Assembly: GCA_016703545.1 (NCBI GenBank)
Contig: JADJBX010000001.1
Span: 558,001-622,000, forward strand
DNA from: Candidatus Amarobacillus elongatus
GTDB lineage: Bacteria; Chloroflexota; Dehalococcoidia; Tepidiformales; Tepidiformaceae
Length of the DNA: 64,000 bases
Direction of reading: 5' to 3'
The notes beneath the pieces are model-generated. The model saw only the letters and a program-made list of their open reading frames with translations. It did not search any database and was not told where the DNA came from. Below, in pieces: positions 1-9,826 of the stretch. The first letter of the stretch is position 1. Every line of letters starts with the position of its first letter. Both the position numbers and the translations under genes were made by a program.

Positions 1-77
1 TGCGTCGTGTACCGGAACACGGGCCCTTCCGTGCTCTGCAGATGAATGATGATGCGATCGCCCTTGGCCTTGGCCAT
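1..77 (-). CDS. rpmG: 50S ribosomal protein L33, 5' part only
   Basis: This is the beginning of ribosomal protein L33, a small protein of the large ribosomal subunit. Only about 25 codons are in the window; the gene runs off the left edge. The translated start reads MAKAKGDRIIIHLQSTEG and continues into VFRYTT, which matches the family N-terminus. The ATG at 77-75 has a purine-rich GAGGGTAGAG stretch just upstream. It lies 28 bases after the end of tuf on the same strand, so it is probably transcribed with the tRNA-tuf cluster. The visible sequence does not show whether this is the zinc-binding (Cys) or Cys-free form. Confidence 0.85.
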   Translation of the reverse strand, partial: MAKAKGDRIIIHLQSTEGPVFRYTT

Positions 78-105
78 GGCTCTACCCTCCCCGCCTCCCG
101 GCGGT

Positions 106-1304
<1,199 letters not shown>

Positions 1305-1382
1305 CGCTGTTCTGCCTCCGGGCTTTGTTGGGTGGACCGAGAAGTGAGGCCGGCGGCTCAGCGGACGCCGGGGTATGTGTAC

Positions 1383-1458
1383 TGGAGCCCTCATCCAGAT
1401 TCGAACTGGAGACCTCGTTCTTACCAAGAACGCGCTCTGCCAACTGAGCTATGAGGGC
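1383..1458 (-). tRNA. tRNA-Thr (anticodon GGT)
   Basis: A 76-base cloverleaf with encoded CCA. The acceptor arms GCCCTCA and TGAGGGC pair fully, the T arm has GTTCGAAT, and the anticodon stem CGTTC/GAACG closes the loop TTGGTAA with anticodon GGT. It stands 78 bases upstream of tuf, the position occupied by thrT in the E. coli tufB operon. Confidence 0.95.
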
Positions 1459-1559
1459 GCTGGCTGCTAGCTGTGAGCTCCTCGCTCGTGATTGCCGCAC
1501 CGGCACCCGGTGCGCGTGGAACAGGGCGGACGGCTAGCAGGCCGTGTACCCAGGAGAGT

Positions 1560-1646
1560 TGGTGGAGAGAGCAGGATTCGAACCTACGAAGCGCGTTGCG
1601 CGGCAGATTTACAGTCTGCTGCCATTAACCACTCGGCCATCTCTCC
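1560..1646 (-). tRNA. tRNA-Tyr (anticodon GTA)
   Basis: An 87-base class II tRNA with encoded CCA. Acceptor arms GGAGAGA and TCTCTCC pair; the anticodon stem GCAGA/TCTGC encloses CTGTAAA (anticodon GTA). The long variable arm (around GCGCAACGCGC) is as expected for bacterial tRNA-Tyr. It is the middle tRNA of the tuf-associated cluster. Confidence 0.95.
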
Positions 1647-1680
1647 ACGATGGCGGCGCCGCCGAAACGGCACCCTGCGT

Positions 1681-1756
1681 TGGAGCCCGAGAGGGGACTC
1701 GAACCCCTAACCGGCCGATTACAAATCGGCTGCGCTGCCAGTTGCGCCACCCGGGC
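1681..1756 (-). tRNA. tRNA-Thr (anticodon TGT)
   Basis: A 76-base cloverleaf with encoded CCA. Acceptor arms GCCCGGG and CTCGGGC pair with one G-U; the anticodon stem GCCGA/TCGGC holds TTTGTAA, anticodon TGT. It is the first tRNA of the cluster, equivalent in position to thrU in the thrU-tyrU-glyT-thrT-tufB order of enterobacteria. Confidence 0.95.
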
Positions 1757-1782
1757 CCGGGTCCTCTCGTAAGAGCCAACAC

Positions 1783-1806
1783 AAAAACGATCCGCCGGAG
1801 CGGATC
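1783..1806 (-). terminator. Intrinsic terminator after the P-type ATPase
   Basis: On the minus strand GATCCGC-TCCG-GCGGATC forms a perfect 7-bp hairpin followed at once by GTTTTTG. It lies between the end of the ATPase gene and the tRNA-tuf cluster, so it can end ATPase transcription. The same stretch contains TTGATC at 1811-1806, which could alternatively be the -35 box of a tRNA promoter; the two readings are not exclusive. Confidence 0.6.
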
Positions 1807-1868
1807 AAGAGCTAAGTATGGAACCGCCCTGCCTCAATGGCAAGGCGACAGAATCTCCCGCCTTCCGT

Positions 1869-4453
1869 TCAGGCTCGCCCCATTTCGCCCCGCCGCCACG
1901 TCCGCCACCCCTTGTGGGCTGCGTCCGCGGCAAGCACCGCCGGTATCGCCGAAGCCGCCACCACCATGCCCGCCGCCGTCGGCGGTGCGTGGTCCAGCAG
2001 CTTCGCCAGCGGCGGCACGAACAGGAACGCTCCCGACAGTACCGCCTCCACCGCCACGGCGGCCACTAACCCGCGGTTCGTGCCCCAGCCCAATGCTCCC
2101 GGCCACACCGTCGTGCTTCGGCAGGCGAAGGCGTTCGCGAACTGCCCGAACACCACCGCCGTGAACGCCGCCCCGCTGGCCTGCAACAGCACGTCGCCGG
2201 CCGGGAACGCGTCGCCCGGCCGCCACCCCGCCGCCAGCATCACCGCCAGGAACGCCGACATCTCGACCGTCGCCTCCACCGGCCCCAGCACCCCGAACAC
2301 CCGTGTCAGCACCTTCCGGTCGAGCAGGTGCCGGCCCGGCAGCGGGTGCCGCACCGACCTCGCCGTCGGCTTCTCCGCACCCAGCGCGAGCGCCGGCAGG
2401 AGGTCCGTGCCGATGTCCAGGCACAGCACCTGGAGCACGCCAATCGCCAGCGGGAAACGCCCACCGGAGAGCGCCCACACCACGAACGGCGTCAATTCCG
2501 CGACGTTGTCGGTGAGGTGGTACGTGAGGAACCGCCGGATATTCGCGAACGTCGAGCGCCCCTCCTCGATCGCCGCCACGATGGTCGCGAAGTTATCGTC
2601 GAGCAGTACGAGGTCCGCGGCCTCCCGCGCGACGTCCGTCCCCGATCGCCCCATGGCGACGCCGATGTCCGCCTCGTGCAGCGCCGGGCCGTCGTTCACG
2701 CCGTCGCCGGTCATGGCCACGACATGGCCGCGCGCCTTGAGCGCACGCGCGATGCGCAGCTTGTCTTCGGGCGAAACCCGTGTGACCAACACGCCGTCGC
2801 GGTCAACGAGCGCGCCGAGCAGCTGCTCATCCGCGGGCAGCGCCCCGCCTTCAACCACGATGGAGCCCGGGACCGCGAGCCCGCACTCCTTCGCGATGGC
2901 CAGTGCGGTCGCCGGGTGGTCGCCCGTGATCATCGCGACGCGCACGCCCAACGCCCGGCAGGCGGCGATGGCGCCGCGAGCCTCCGCCCGCGGGGGGTCT
3001 TCGAAGGCCGCCAGGCCCAGGAGCGCCAGGTCGGTTTCGGCGTCCTCGGTCGAGGCGGGCCGGTTGCCGGCGTCCCGGCGCGCGATCGCGAGCACCCGAA
3101 GCCCCCGGGCCGCGAGCTCCGCCACGGCTGCACTCGCGGCACCGTGCTCTCCCCGGCAGCGCCCGAGCACCGATTCCGGGGCGCCCTTCACGTAGACGGC
3201 CTGCCCCGTCGCCACCGACATCCGCTTCCGGCCGGCGTCGAAGGGGAAGCGCGCAATCGCGGGCTCGCGGGCCTCGGCCGCGTCCACGTCCACCCCCAGG
3301 CGGAGCGCGAGTACATGCAGCGCCGCCTCCATCGGATCGCCGCGCGGCACCCAGTCATCGTTCGTTCGCACGACCCGCCCCGACGACGCGCGGCACCCGG
3401 CGAGCGCCAGCGCCGCCAGGTCCGGCGCCAACCCGGGCGGCGGATCGAGGGTTGCATCCGGGTCGTAGCCGTTGGCCGCGATGCCGAACTCCCCGGCCGG
3501 CGTCCACACCGCGACCACCGACATCTCGTTCATCGTCAGCGTGCCCGTCTTGTCGGTGCAGACGAACGTCGCGGAGCCGAGCGTTTCCACCGCCTCCAGG
3601 CGCCGCACGAGCGCGTTCCGCCGAGCCATTCGCTGGGCGCCCATCGCCAGCGACAACGTCACCGTTGGCAACAACCCCTCCGGCACGAGCGCGACGGTTA
3701 CGCCGATCGCGAACAGGAACCCGTCGCGCCCGGAGGTGCCGACGAGGAGGCTGATCCCGAAGAAGAACGCGCCCACTCCCAGCGCCACGGCGGCGACGAT
3801 GCGAACCACGCGGTGAAGTTCGCGGGCGAGCGGCGTTGGCTGCCGCCGTGCCGCCGTCGTCAGCCGGGCGATGCCCGCGATCCGTGTTCGCGCCCCCGTC
3901 GCTGTCACCACGCCCGTGCCCTCCCCGGAGGTCACGAACGTGCCCGCGAAGGCGGACTCTCCCGCCGCCGGGGTCGCCGGTACGCTTTCGCCAGTCATCG
4001 CCGAGGCATCGATCGCCAGGCCGTGGACCTCCGTCAGGAGGAGGTCGGCCGAGATCCGGTCCCCCGCGGCGAGCAGCACGAGGTCGTCCCGGACGAGGGT
4101 GGCGGCATCGACCTCCGCGGCACGGCCGTCGCGCAGGACCGTAACCCACCGCGGCAGGAGTGCGCGCAGCTCGTGCGCGGCCCGCTCCGCCCGGTGCTCC
4201 TGTGCGAAAGCGAACACCCCGTTGACCACCACGACCGCGAAGATGGCGATGCCAAGTTCCGGCAGCCCGCCACGATCGCCAGCGCGCCCGCCGCCCAGAG
4301 GAAGGCCGCGAAGAAGTGCACGAATTGCGCGGCGAGGTGCCGCCATGCGGGTACCGACGGCGGCGGTGGCAGCACGTTCGGGCCATCGGCCGCGAGCCGG
4401 CTGCCGGCCTCCTCCGCCGTCAGCCCCGCGAGCCGGGCCGGCGAGGTTGCCAT
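1869..4453 (-). CDS. P-type (E1-E2) cation-transporting ATPase, P2 class (frameshift near 4267)
   Basis: An ion pump of the inner membrane that couples ATP hydrolysis to cation transport. The start at 4453 (MATSPARLAGLTAEEAGSRL) gives the N-terminal cation-ATPase domain and first membrane helix; the rest is in a second frame after one missing base in a CCC run near 4267. Reconstructed length is 861 residues. Visible motifs are TGES in the actuator domain (about 154), PEGLL in M4 (about 258), the phosphorylated Asp in DKTGTLT (about 300) and TGDGVND. PEGLL, DNVAELTPF and the M6 stretch LDIGTDLLPALAL resemble Na+/K+-ATPase-like P2 pumps more than heavy-metal P1B pumps. The substrate ion cannot be fixed from sequence. 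Confidence 0.85.
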
Positions 4454-4619
4454 CGCACCCACCGTACTCCCCGCCGTCGCGCCCTCGCGCATCCCGCCGG
4501 GCCCGCTCCGGCAGGCCATGCGGCCCTGCGGCCCGTCAGGTCTGGCCGTTCGGCGGTGCAATTGACGTGTGGTGCAGACTGACGATGGGGCCTCAGTTCG
4601 AGCAACCTGAGGAGTAGCC

Positions 4620-5372
4620 ATGGACAGGAAAGTCGGAGTCGTTACGGGTGCCGGGGGCGATATCGGCATCGCCGTCTGCGAGGAGCTCGCCCGCCGGGGC
4701 GTCGGCGTCCTCTGCGTCGATCGCACGCAGGATTTCGCGGACCGCGCCGCCGCCGCCATCCACGCCCTCGGCGGCATCGCCGAGACGGCCGTCGCCGACG
4801 TTTCGGTCGAAGGTGACGTCAGTGGCTATGCCAGCCGCTGCCGCGACATCTGGGGCGAAGCGAACTTCTTCCTCAATCTCGCCGGTATCGAAGGCGCGCA
4901 GGCCCCGCTGATGAGCTACCCCACCGACATGTGGGACCGCGTGATGGGCGTGAACGTCCGCGGTATGTTCCTCGGCCTGAAGGCCATGTTCCCCCTGCTG
5001 CACCATGCCGATACGCCCCGCATCGTCAACATGGCATCCACCGGTGGCCTCTCCGCCACGCCCATGCTCGCCGCTTACGGCGCCAGCAAGCACGCCGTTA
5101 TCGGTCTCACGAAGACCGCCGCGATCGAGTTCGCCCGCTACGGCATCGCCGTCAACGCCCTCTGCCCCGGCCCCGTCGAGGGCACGATGATGGGCCGTAT
5201 CGCCCAGGGCGAAGGTGGCAAGGCGTACGAGCGGTACGAAACCACCACGCCCCAGTGGCGCTACGGCAAGCCGCTCGAGGTCGCGCAGCTCGCGGCCTAC
5301 CTGCTGCTCGATAGCCCCATGTACATGACCGGCCAGGCCATCGGCCTCGATGGCGGCCTCACCGCCGTCTGA
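4620..5372 (+). CDS. Short-chain dehydrogenase/reductase (SDR)
   Basis: A 250-residue classical SDR, predicted to reduce or oxidise a carbonyl/alcohol substrate with NAD(P). The Rossmann glycine motif TGAGGDIG is at residues 10-17, the structural motif appears as NLAG near 90, the catalytic Ser lies in NMASTGG and the catalytic pair in YGASK (about 157-161). The C-terminus IGLDGGLTAV is standard for the family. An acidic residue after beta-2 (VDRTQD) suggests preference for NAD(H), which is inference. A GAGGAG ribosome binding site precedes the ATG. The cupin gene starts 31 bases downstream on the same strand, so the two are probably co-transcribed. Confidence 0.9.
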   Translation: MDRKVGVVTGAGGDIGIAVCEELARRGVGVLCVDRTQDFADRAAAAIHALGGIAETAVADVSVEGDVSGYASRCRDIWGEANFFLNLAGIEGAQAPLMSYPTDMWDRVMGVNVRGMFLGLKAMFPLLHHADTPRIVNMASTGGLSATPMLAAYGASKHAVIGLTKTAAIEFARYGIAVNALCPGPVEGTMMGRIAQGEGGKAYERYETTTPQWRYGKPLEVAQLAAYLLLDSPMYMTGQAIGLDGGLTAV

Positions 5373-5403
5373 CCACCTCCCCCGGGAGGAAGGAGGGGAG
5401 CAC

Positions 5404-5793
5404 ATGACTCTCTCGCGACCCGTTCGAGTTGGTTCCTACGACCTGCTGCAGGACTTCGAAAACACGAAGGCGAGCGTTCGCGTCTTCCGCATCCGTGCGG
5501 AAGAGCATGCCGTCCATCGCCACATGCATGCGAAGTCCACGCAGATTTACATCGCGCTCCAGGGCCGGGCTCTGATCGAAATCGACGGGGTGTTCACGCC
5601 GCTCGAGCCGTACGGCTGCATCTCCGTGCCCATTGGGGCGTACCACAGCGCCCAGCCTGCGGGTGACGAAGAGGTGGTCCTCATGAACATCTCCACGCCG
5701 CCCCTGGGCCCGGACGACCAGGCGCCCGCCGGTCCCCCGCCCTCGCGCAACGACTACACGCTTCCCACCGAGGGCAGCGACATCGACGACTGA
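5404..5793 (+). CDS. Cupin-domain protein
   Basis: A 129-residue single-domain cupin. The metal-binding pattern is visible as HRHMHAK plus Gln/Glu-region residues in the first cupin motif and a second motif around PIGAYHSAQP, so a mononuclear metal site is likely. The ATG at 5404 is chosen because a strong GGAGGGGAG ribosome binding site stands just upstream. It follows the SDR gene closely, which suggests a shared small-molecule pathway, but the substrate is unknown. The C-terminal tail is Pro- and Asp-rich. A perfect palindromic terminator follows. Confidence 0.8.
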   Translation: MTLSRPVRVGSYDLLQDFENTKASVRVFRIRAEEHAVHRHMHAKSTQIYIALQGRALIEIDGVFTPLEPYGCISVPIGAYHSAQPAGDEEVVLMNISTPPLGPDDQAPAGPPPSRNDYTLPTEGSDIDD

Positions 5794-5796
5794 GCG

Positions 5797-5826
5797 CGAA
5801 GGGCGGCCCAGCTGGGCCGCCCTTCG
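5797..5826. terminator. Perfect palindromic terminator between convergent genes
   Basis: CGAAGGGCGGCCCAG is followed directly by its exact reverse complement, a 15-bp perfect inverted repeat. It lies between the cupin gene and the convergent GNAT gene and ends at the GNAT stop codon, so it can terminate transcription from both sides. There is no long T tract. Confidence 0.7.
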
Positions 5827-6289
5827 TCACAGCACCAGCCGCATCTCATTGGTCTGGCCAAAGCCGAGCTTCTCGTAGAGTGGCCGTCCCTCGTCGCTGG
5901 CGTGCAGTTCCACCGTCGCTAACCCCTCCGCGCGCGCCCACCCTAGAATGTGTTCCATCAGCATCCGCGCGAGTCCGCGGCCGCGATGCTCCGGGTTCGT
6001 GTACACGTTGAGGACGTAGGCCACACGCGGATGGGTACCGCGGAGCCCGGGGTGCCGCGGCTTTTCCCAGCACGCCGCCCCCGCCACAACGCCGCCGTCG
6101 CACTCCACGAGCCACGCGTGATACTCACCGGACGCGAGCCGTTCGAGCACCCACGGCGCGAACCGCTCGCTCATCTCCGCCCGCGTTTTCGGGCGTCCCG
6201 TCGCCCATGTCGGCGAACATCAACGCCCGGTGCCGCGCCATCGTCTCGATGTCCGCGGCCGTTCCCGGCCGCAGCGTGTACTCGCTCAC
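5827..6289 (-). CDS. GNAT-family N-acetyltransferase (frameshift near 6198)
   Basis: A small acetyl-CoA-dependent acyltransferase of unknown acceptor. The N-terminal part VSEYTLRPGTAADIETMARH begins at a GTG at 6289 whose last bases overlap the stop codon of the FO synthase gene (GTGA), a translational-coupling arrangement. The second part contains the acetyl-CoA loop, NPEHRGRGLARMLMEHIL (Q/RxxGxG/A pattern), and the C-terminal LYEKLGF typical of GNATs. The two parts are in different frames; removing one G from the GGG at about 6197-6199 joins them as GDGRPKTRAEMSERF. I treat the extra base as a likely sequencing error. If it is real, translation would end early. Confidence 0.75.
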
Positions 6290-8751
6290 GGGGCGGCGAT
6301 GGTGGCCGTGCCGCGCTCCGTGCGCGCGTACTTCTTCACCGGCGTCAGCACCAGCGGCTCCATCTCCGGCGCGTCGTACGAACGCCGCACCTGCTCCGCC
6401 GGTGGCTCCCCGTACGCCGTCGACCGCTGGTGCGGCACCCGCCCGATGGACCGGATAATCTCGTCCATCCGCTCGGGCGGGAGTTCCTGGCCGTGCTGGG
6501 TGCCCGCCGCCCGCGTGATGCTTTCGTTCATCAGCGTCCCGCCGAGGTCGTTGCAGCCCGCCTGCAGGCACGCCTTCACGCCCTCGACCCCCATCTTCAC
6601 CCACGACACCTGGATGTTCGGGATGTGCGGGTGCAGCACCAGCCGCGCAACCGCATGCATCAGCACCGCCTCGCGGAAGGTCGGGCCCTTGCGTGCCCGC
6701 CCCTTCAGGTAGATGGGCGCCTCCATGTGGACGAACGGCAGCGGCACGAACTCCGTGATGCCGCCCGTGCGCTGCTGCAGTTCGCGCAGCGTGATCATGT
6801 GCCGCGCCCAGCTCTCCGGCCCGTCGATGTGCCCGTACATGATGGTCGACGTCGTCTTGAAGCCCACCCGGTGGGCCTCCTCGATCACCTGCACCCACTG
6901 CGATGCCGAGATCTTGTCGGGGCAGAGCGTCGCCCGGACGCCGTCGTCCAGCACCTCCGCGGCCGTCCCCGGCAGCGTCCCAAGCCCTGCCGCCTTCAGC
7001 TGCACGAGGAAGTCGTGCAGGCTCACGCCCAGCGTCTCCGCCCCCTGCCACACCTCCAGCGGAGAGAACGCGTGCACGTGCATGTCCGGCAGCGCTTCCT
7101 TCACGGCGTTCGCGATCGCCAGGTACGTCTCGCCCGTGTATTCGGGGTGGATGCCGCCCTGCATGCACACCTCGGTCGCGCCCCGCGCCCACGCCTCCCG
7201 CGCGCGCCGCACGATCTCCTCGGTGCCGAGGTCGTACGGCTGGCCGCGCAGGTTCTCGCTCAGCTTCCCCTTCGAGAACGCGCAGAACTGGCATTTGAAG
7301 TAGCAAATGTTCGTGTAGTTGATGTTCCGGTTCACGACGTACGTCACGGTGTCGCCGTTCACCTTCTGGCGCAGACGGTCGGCCGCCTCGCAGACGGCGA
7401 AGAAGTCTTCGCCGCGGGCCCGGAACAGCCGCGCGACCTCGCTCTCGCGCAGGTCTTCGCCCTGCTCGGCGCGCGCGATCAGCTCCCGCACATCCCGGGA
7501 GACGTGCTCGCGCCTCCGCGGCTCATGGGGCGTGAGCACGTCCTCGTACCCGGCCGGGATCGCCGTCAGTTCGCCCGGCGACCACTCCTCCGTCCGCGCG
7601 AACCCCTCCGCGTCGAGCGCGCGGAGCACCGGTGTACGCAGCGCCTCGTCGAGCCAGCGGTCCCCGTCCCTCGCGTACGCGGGATAGATGGCAAGCCGTT
7701 CGGTGAGCACCTTGCCGCAGGCGGCCGTGTTCTGGCGCAGCTCCTCGAGATGCGGCCACGGCGCTTCCGGGTTCACATGGTCCGGGGTCACCGGCGACAC
7801 GCCGCCCCAGTCGTTCAGCCCCGCTGCCGCCAGCCTCGGATAGAGGTCGTAGCTCAGGTTCGGCGGCGCCTGGATATTCATCTCCGCGCCGAACACCACC
7901 CTCGCCAACGCGATCGTCCAGAGCAGGTCGTCGAGGTCCGGCTCCGGAGCGTGCTCCATCTTGGTGCCGGCCTTCGCCCGGAAGTTCTGCACGATGATCT
8001 CCTGGATGTGCCCGAACTCGCGGTGCAGCGCGCGCAGCGCGAGGAAGGCGTCGACCCGCTCGGCCCGCGTTTCGCCGATGCCGATGAGGAGCCCCGACGT
8101 GAACGGCACCGCGAGTTCGCCGGCGTACCGCATCGTCTCCAGCCGCACCTTCGGCCGCTTGTCCGGGGACCCGTGGTGGACCTGTCCCTTCTGGTGCAGC
8201 CGGTCGCTGGCGCTCTCCAGCATGATCCCCTGCGAAACCGTCACCCGGCGGAGCGCGGCGATCTCGTCGCGCGTCATCACGCCCGGGTTCGCGTGCGGCA
8301 GCAAGCCCGTCTCCTTCAACACCAGCTCCGCCATCGCCGTCAGGTACGAAATCGTGGTCTCGTGCCCCAGGCTCGCAAGCTCCTGCTTCGCCACCTTGTA
8401 CCGCAGCTCCGGCTTATCCCCGAGCGTGAAGAGCGCCTCCTGGCACCCCGCCGCCGCCCCCGCCCGCGCGATCTCCAGGACCTCATCGGGCGTCAGGTAC
8501 GCGCGCTGCCCCGGCACCGGCGGCTTCGCGAAGGTGCAGTAGTGGCACACGTCGCGGCAGAGCTGCGTCAGCGGGATGAACACCTTCCGGGAGTACGAGA
8601 TCACGTTCGTGTGCGCTTCGTCGCGCATCGCCGATGCCGTCTCCAGCAACGCGTCGAGCGTCGCGTTCGCCGCCAGGTAATGTGCTTCCTCGCCGGTGGG
8701 GAGCCGGCCCTGCCGGGCCGCCGCGAGGATGCCGCTGCTGCGGAAGTCCAT
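6286..8751 (-). CDS. fbiC: Bifunctional FO synthase (CofG-CofH fusion)
   Basis: This 821-residue protein makes FO, the deazaflavin chromophore of coenzyme F420, from tyrosine and the diaminouracil intermediate of riboflavin synthesis. It contains two radical-SAM halves. The CofG half has CRDVCHYC (C65, C69, C72) and the CofH half has CYFKCQFC near residue 480; both match CxxxCxxC [4Fe-4S] motifs. Many other organisms encode cofG and cofH separately; the fused form is typical of actinobacteria and some Chloroflexota. The ATG at 8751 has GGAGG six bases upstream. Its gene is divergent from an HxlR regulator and overlaps the downstream acetyltransferase start. An F420-type oxidoreductase is encoded at 53.9 kb. 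Confidence 0.95.
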   Translation of the reverse strand: MDFRSSGILAAARQGRLPTGEEAHYLAANATLDALLETASAMRDEAHTNVISYSRKVFIPLTQLCRDVCHYCTFAKPPVPGQRAYLTPDEVLEIARAGAAAGCQEALFTLGDKPELRYKVAKQELASLGHETTISYLTAMAELVLKETGLLPHANPGVMTRDEIAALRRVTVSQGIMLESASDRLHQKGQVHHGSPDKRPKVRLETMRYAGELAVPFTSGLLIGIGETRAERVDAFLALRALHREFGHIQEIIVQNFRAKAGTKMEHAPEPDLDDLLWTIALARVVFGAEMNIQAPPNLSYDLYPRLAAAGLNDWGGVSPVTPDHVNPEAPWPHLEELRQNTAACGKVLTERLAIYPAYARDGDRWLDEALRTPVLRALDAEGFARTEEWSPGELTAIPAGYEDVLTPHEPRRREHVSRDVRELIARAEQGEDLRESEVARLFRARGEDFFAVCEAADRLRQKVNGDTVTYVVNRNINYTNICYFKCQFCAFSKGKLSENLRGQPYDLGTEEIVRRAREAWARGATEVCMQGGIHPEYTGETYLAIANAVKEALPDMHVHAFSPLEVWQGAETLGVSLHDFLVQLKAAGLGTLPGTAAEVLDDGVRATLCPDKISASQWVQVIEEAHRVGFKTTSTIMYGHIDGPESWARHMITLRELQQRTGGITEFVPLPFVHMEAPIYLKGRARKGPTFREAVLMHAVARLVLHPHIPNIQVSWVKMGVEGVKACLQAGCNDLGGTLMNESITRAAGTQHGQELPPERMDEIIRSIGRVPHQRSTAYGEPPAEQVRRSYDAPEMEPLVLTPVKKYARTERGTATIAAP

Positions 8752-8785
8752 GGTCCACCTCCGCGCGCCCGTCTTCCCGGGAGGG

Positions 8786-8841
8786 GGTCAGTTCAGTTCT
8801 TGTATCTACCCCGTCGCGTTCGTATCATATCGCAACTGACC
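8786..8841. promoter_or_regulatory. Inverted repeat flanking the fbiC/hxlR divergent promoter
   Basis: GGTCAGTT at 8786-8793 and its exact reverse complement AACTGACC at 8834-8841 bracket 40 bases that hold the promoter of the HxlR gene and the upstream region of fbiC. HxlR-type proteins bind as dimers, so these arms are reasonable candidate operator half-sites. This is inference from symmetry and position only. Confidence 0.45.
8800..8828 (+). promoter_or_regulatory. Sigma-70-like promoter for the HxlR regulator gene
   Basis: TTGTAT (8800-8805) and TATCAT (8823-8828) are separated by exactly 17 bases and lie 26 bases ahead of the ATG at 8855. Both boxes are fair matches to TTGACA and TATAAT and sit in a locally AT-rich stretch. 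Confidence 0.55.
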
Positions 8842-8854
8842 GCCGGGGGAACCC

Positions 8855-9274
8855 ATGCCGCGAAAACTGCGATGCCCCATTGCCGCCACCCTCGAGGTCG
8901 TTGGCGATCGCTGGACGCTGCTCATCATTCGAGACCTGCTGCGCGGCCACACCCGCTTCTCCGATCTCCGCGAAACCGTCGAAGGCATCCCGCCAGCCAT
9001 CCTCGCCGCCCGCCTCAAGCTGATGGAACGCGAAAAGGTCGTCGCCCGACGCCAGTACAGCGACCGCCCGCCGCGCTTCGATTACCACCTCACGGGCAAA
9101 GGGCACGAGCTCGGGGTCGTCGTCGGCGCGCTCGCGGCCTGGGGCGAAAAGCACTCGGAGCATGACCTGCAGCTGATTGATGGTGAATGCGGTCACGGCG
9201 TCGCCGTCGTTTACCACTGCCCGACGTGCGCGCGTCCGTCGCCGCGCAGCCGCGTCCGTTTCGTCGAAGCCTGA
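8855..9274 (+). CDS. HxlR-family winged-helix transcriptional regulator
   Basis: A 139-residue DNA-binding regulator. The N-terminal stretch CPIAATLEVVGDRWTLLIIR is the hallmark of the HxlR family, followed by a winged helix (FSDLRETVEGIPPAILAARL) and the wing RRQYSDRPPRFDYHLT. The C-terminal part is unusual in carrying C/H residues (GECGHG and HCPTC) that could form a small metal site. It is divergent from fbiC and may control that operon or itself; the effector is unknown. Its 3' end overlaps the convergent zinc-ribbon gene by 64 bases. Confidence 0.85.
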   Translation: MPRKLRCPIAATLEVVGDRWTLLIIRDLLRGHTRFSDLRETVEGIPPAILAARLKLMEREKVVARRQYSDRPPRFDYHLTGKGHELGVVVGALAAWGEKHSEHDLQLIDGECGHGVAVVYHCPTCARPSPRSRVRFVEA

Positions 9275-9825
9275 TCGGCACGCCAGCGCAGGCGCGCAAG
9301 CCCCCACCCGAGGATGGCGCAGGCCGCGCCCGCGACGAGGCCTCCGACGAGCACCGGCGCCACGAACTCGCTCATCGCCGCGCCCGATGCCATTTGCGCG
9401 TACTTCACCAGCGCCACGTTCCCGGCGAATCCGATCGCGAACCCCCACATTGCCCACTGCGCGTCCCGCGGGGATTGCCCCACTCCCAGCTCTTCGAGCA
9501 CCCCCTGCAGCGGCCCCTTCGGCTCCTCGGGAGTCCCGCGGCGTGCCGCTTCCTCCTCCAGCGCCGCAATCAGCTCGTCGACCAGTTCCTCGGGGATGTC
9601 GTCGAGCAGCCGCTCGTACTGCTCCAGTTCGTCGCCGGTGAAATCGAACCCGGCAGGGCCAGCGGGTGCGCGGCTCGCCGTGCGCGGGCCCGGGACGTAG
9701 GCGGCCGCGGGCGATGCACCGTGCGGCGCACACTGCTGGCAGCGGTCCATCCCCCGTGACCACTCGTCGAACGCCAGCCCGCGTCCGCACCGCCCGCACC
9801 GTGCCCTGACGAGTGTGTCGTCCAC
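9211..9825 (-). CDS. Zinc-ribbon membrane protein, unknown function
   Basis: I do not recognise a named family. The 204-residue product begins with a four-cysteine zinc ribbon (CGRCG and CQQC within the first 33 residues), has an acidic helical middle rich in Glu (DDIPEELVDELIAALEEE), then two probable membrane helices around WAMWGFAIGFAG and VAPVLVGGLVAGAACAILGW. The start is GTG at 9825, one base after the stop of the upstream lipoprotein gene, implying co-translation. The last 64 bases overlap the convergent HxlR gene, so the real C-terminus may be shorter in effect or the overlap may be genuine. Confidence 0.6.
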   Translation of the reverse strand: MDDTLVRARCGRCGRGLAFDEWSRGMDRCQQCAPHGASPAAAYVPGPRTASRAPAGPAGFDFTGDELEQYERLLDDIPEELVDELIAALEEEAARRGTPEEPKGPLQGVLEELGVGQSPRDAQWAMWGFAIGFAGNVALVKYAQMASGAAMSEFVAPVLVGGLVAGAACAILGWGLARLRWRADQASTKRTRLRGDGRAHVGQW

Positions 9826-9826
9826 C

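Noticed and set aside
1459..1559. A possible tRNA-Gly between the tRNA-Tyr and tRNA-Thr(GGT) genes.
   Set aside because: No acceptor/T-arm pairing or GGTTCGA element is visible in this gap.
5950..9165. A long plus-strand open frame of over 1000 codons antisense to the FO synthase gene.
   Set aside because: It is a high-GC shadow frame rich in Arg, Pro and His with no recognisable domain, while the minus strand encodes a complete FO synthase.
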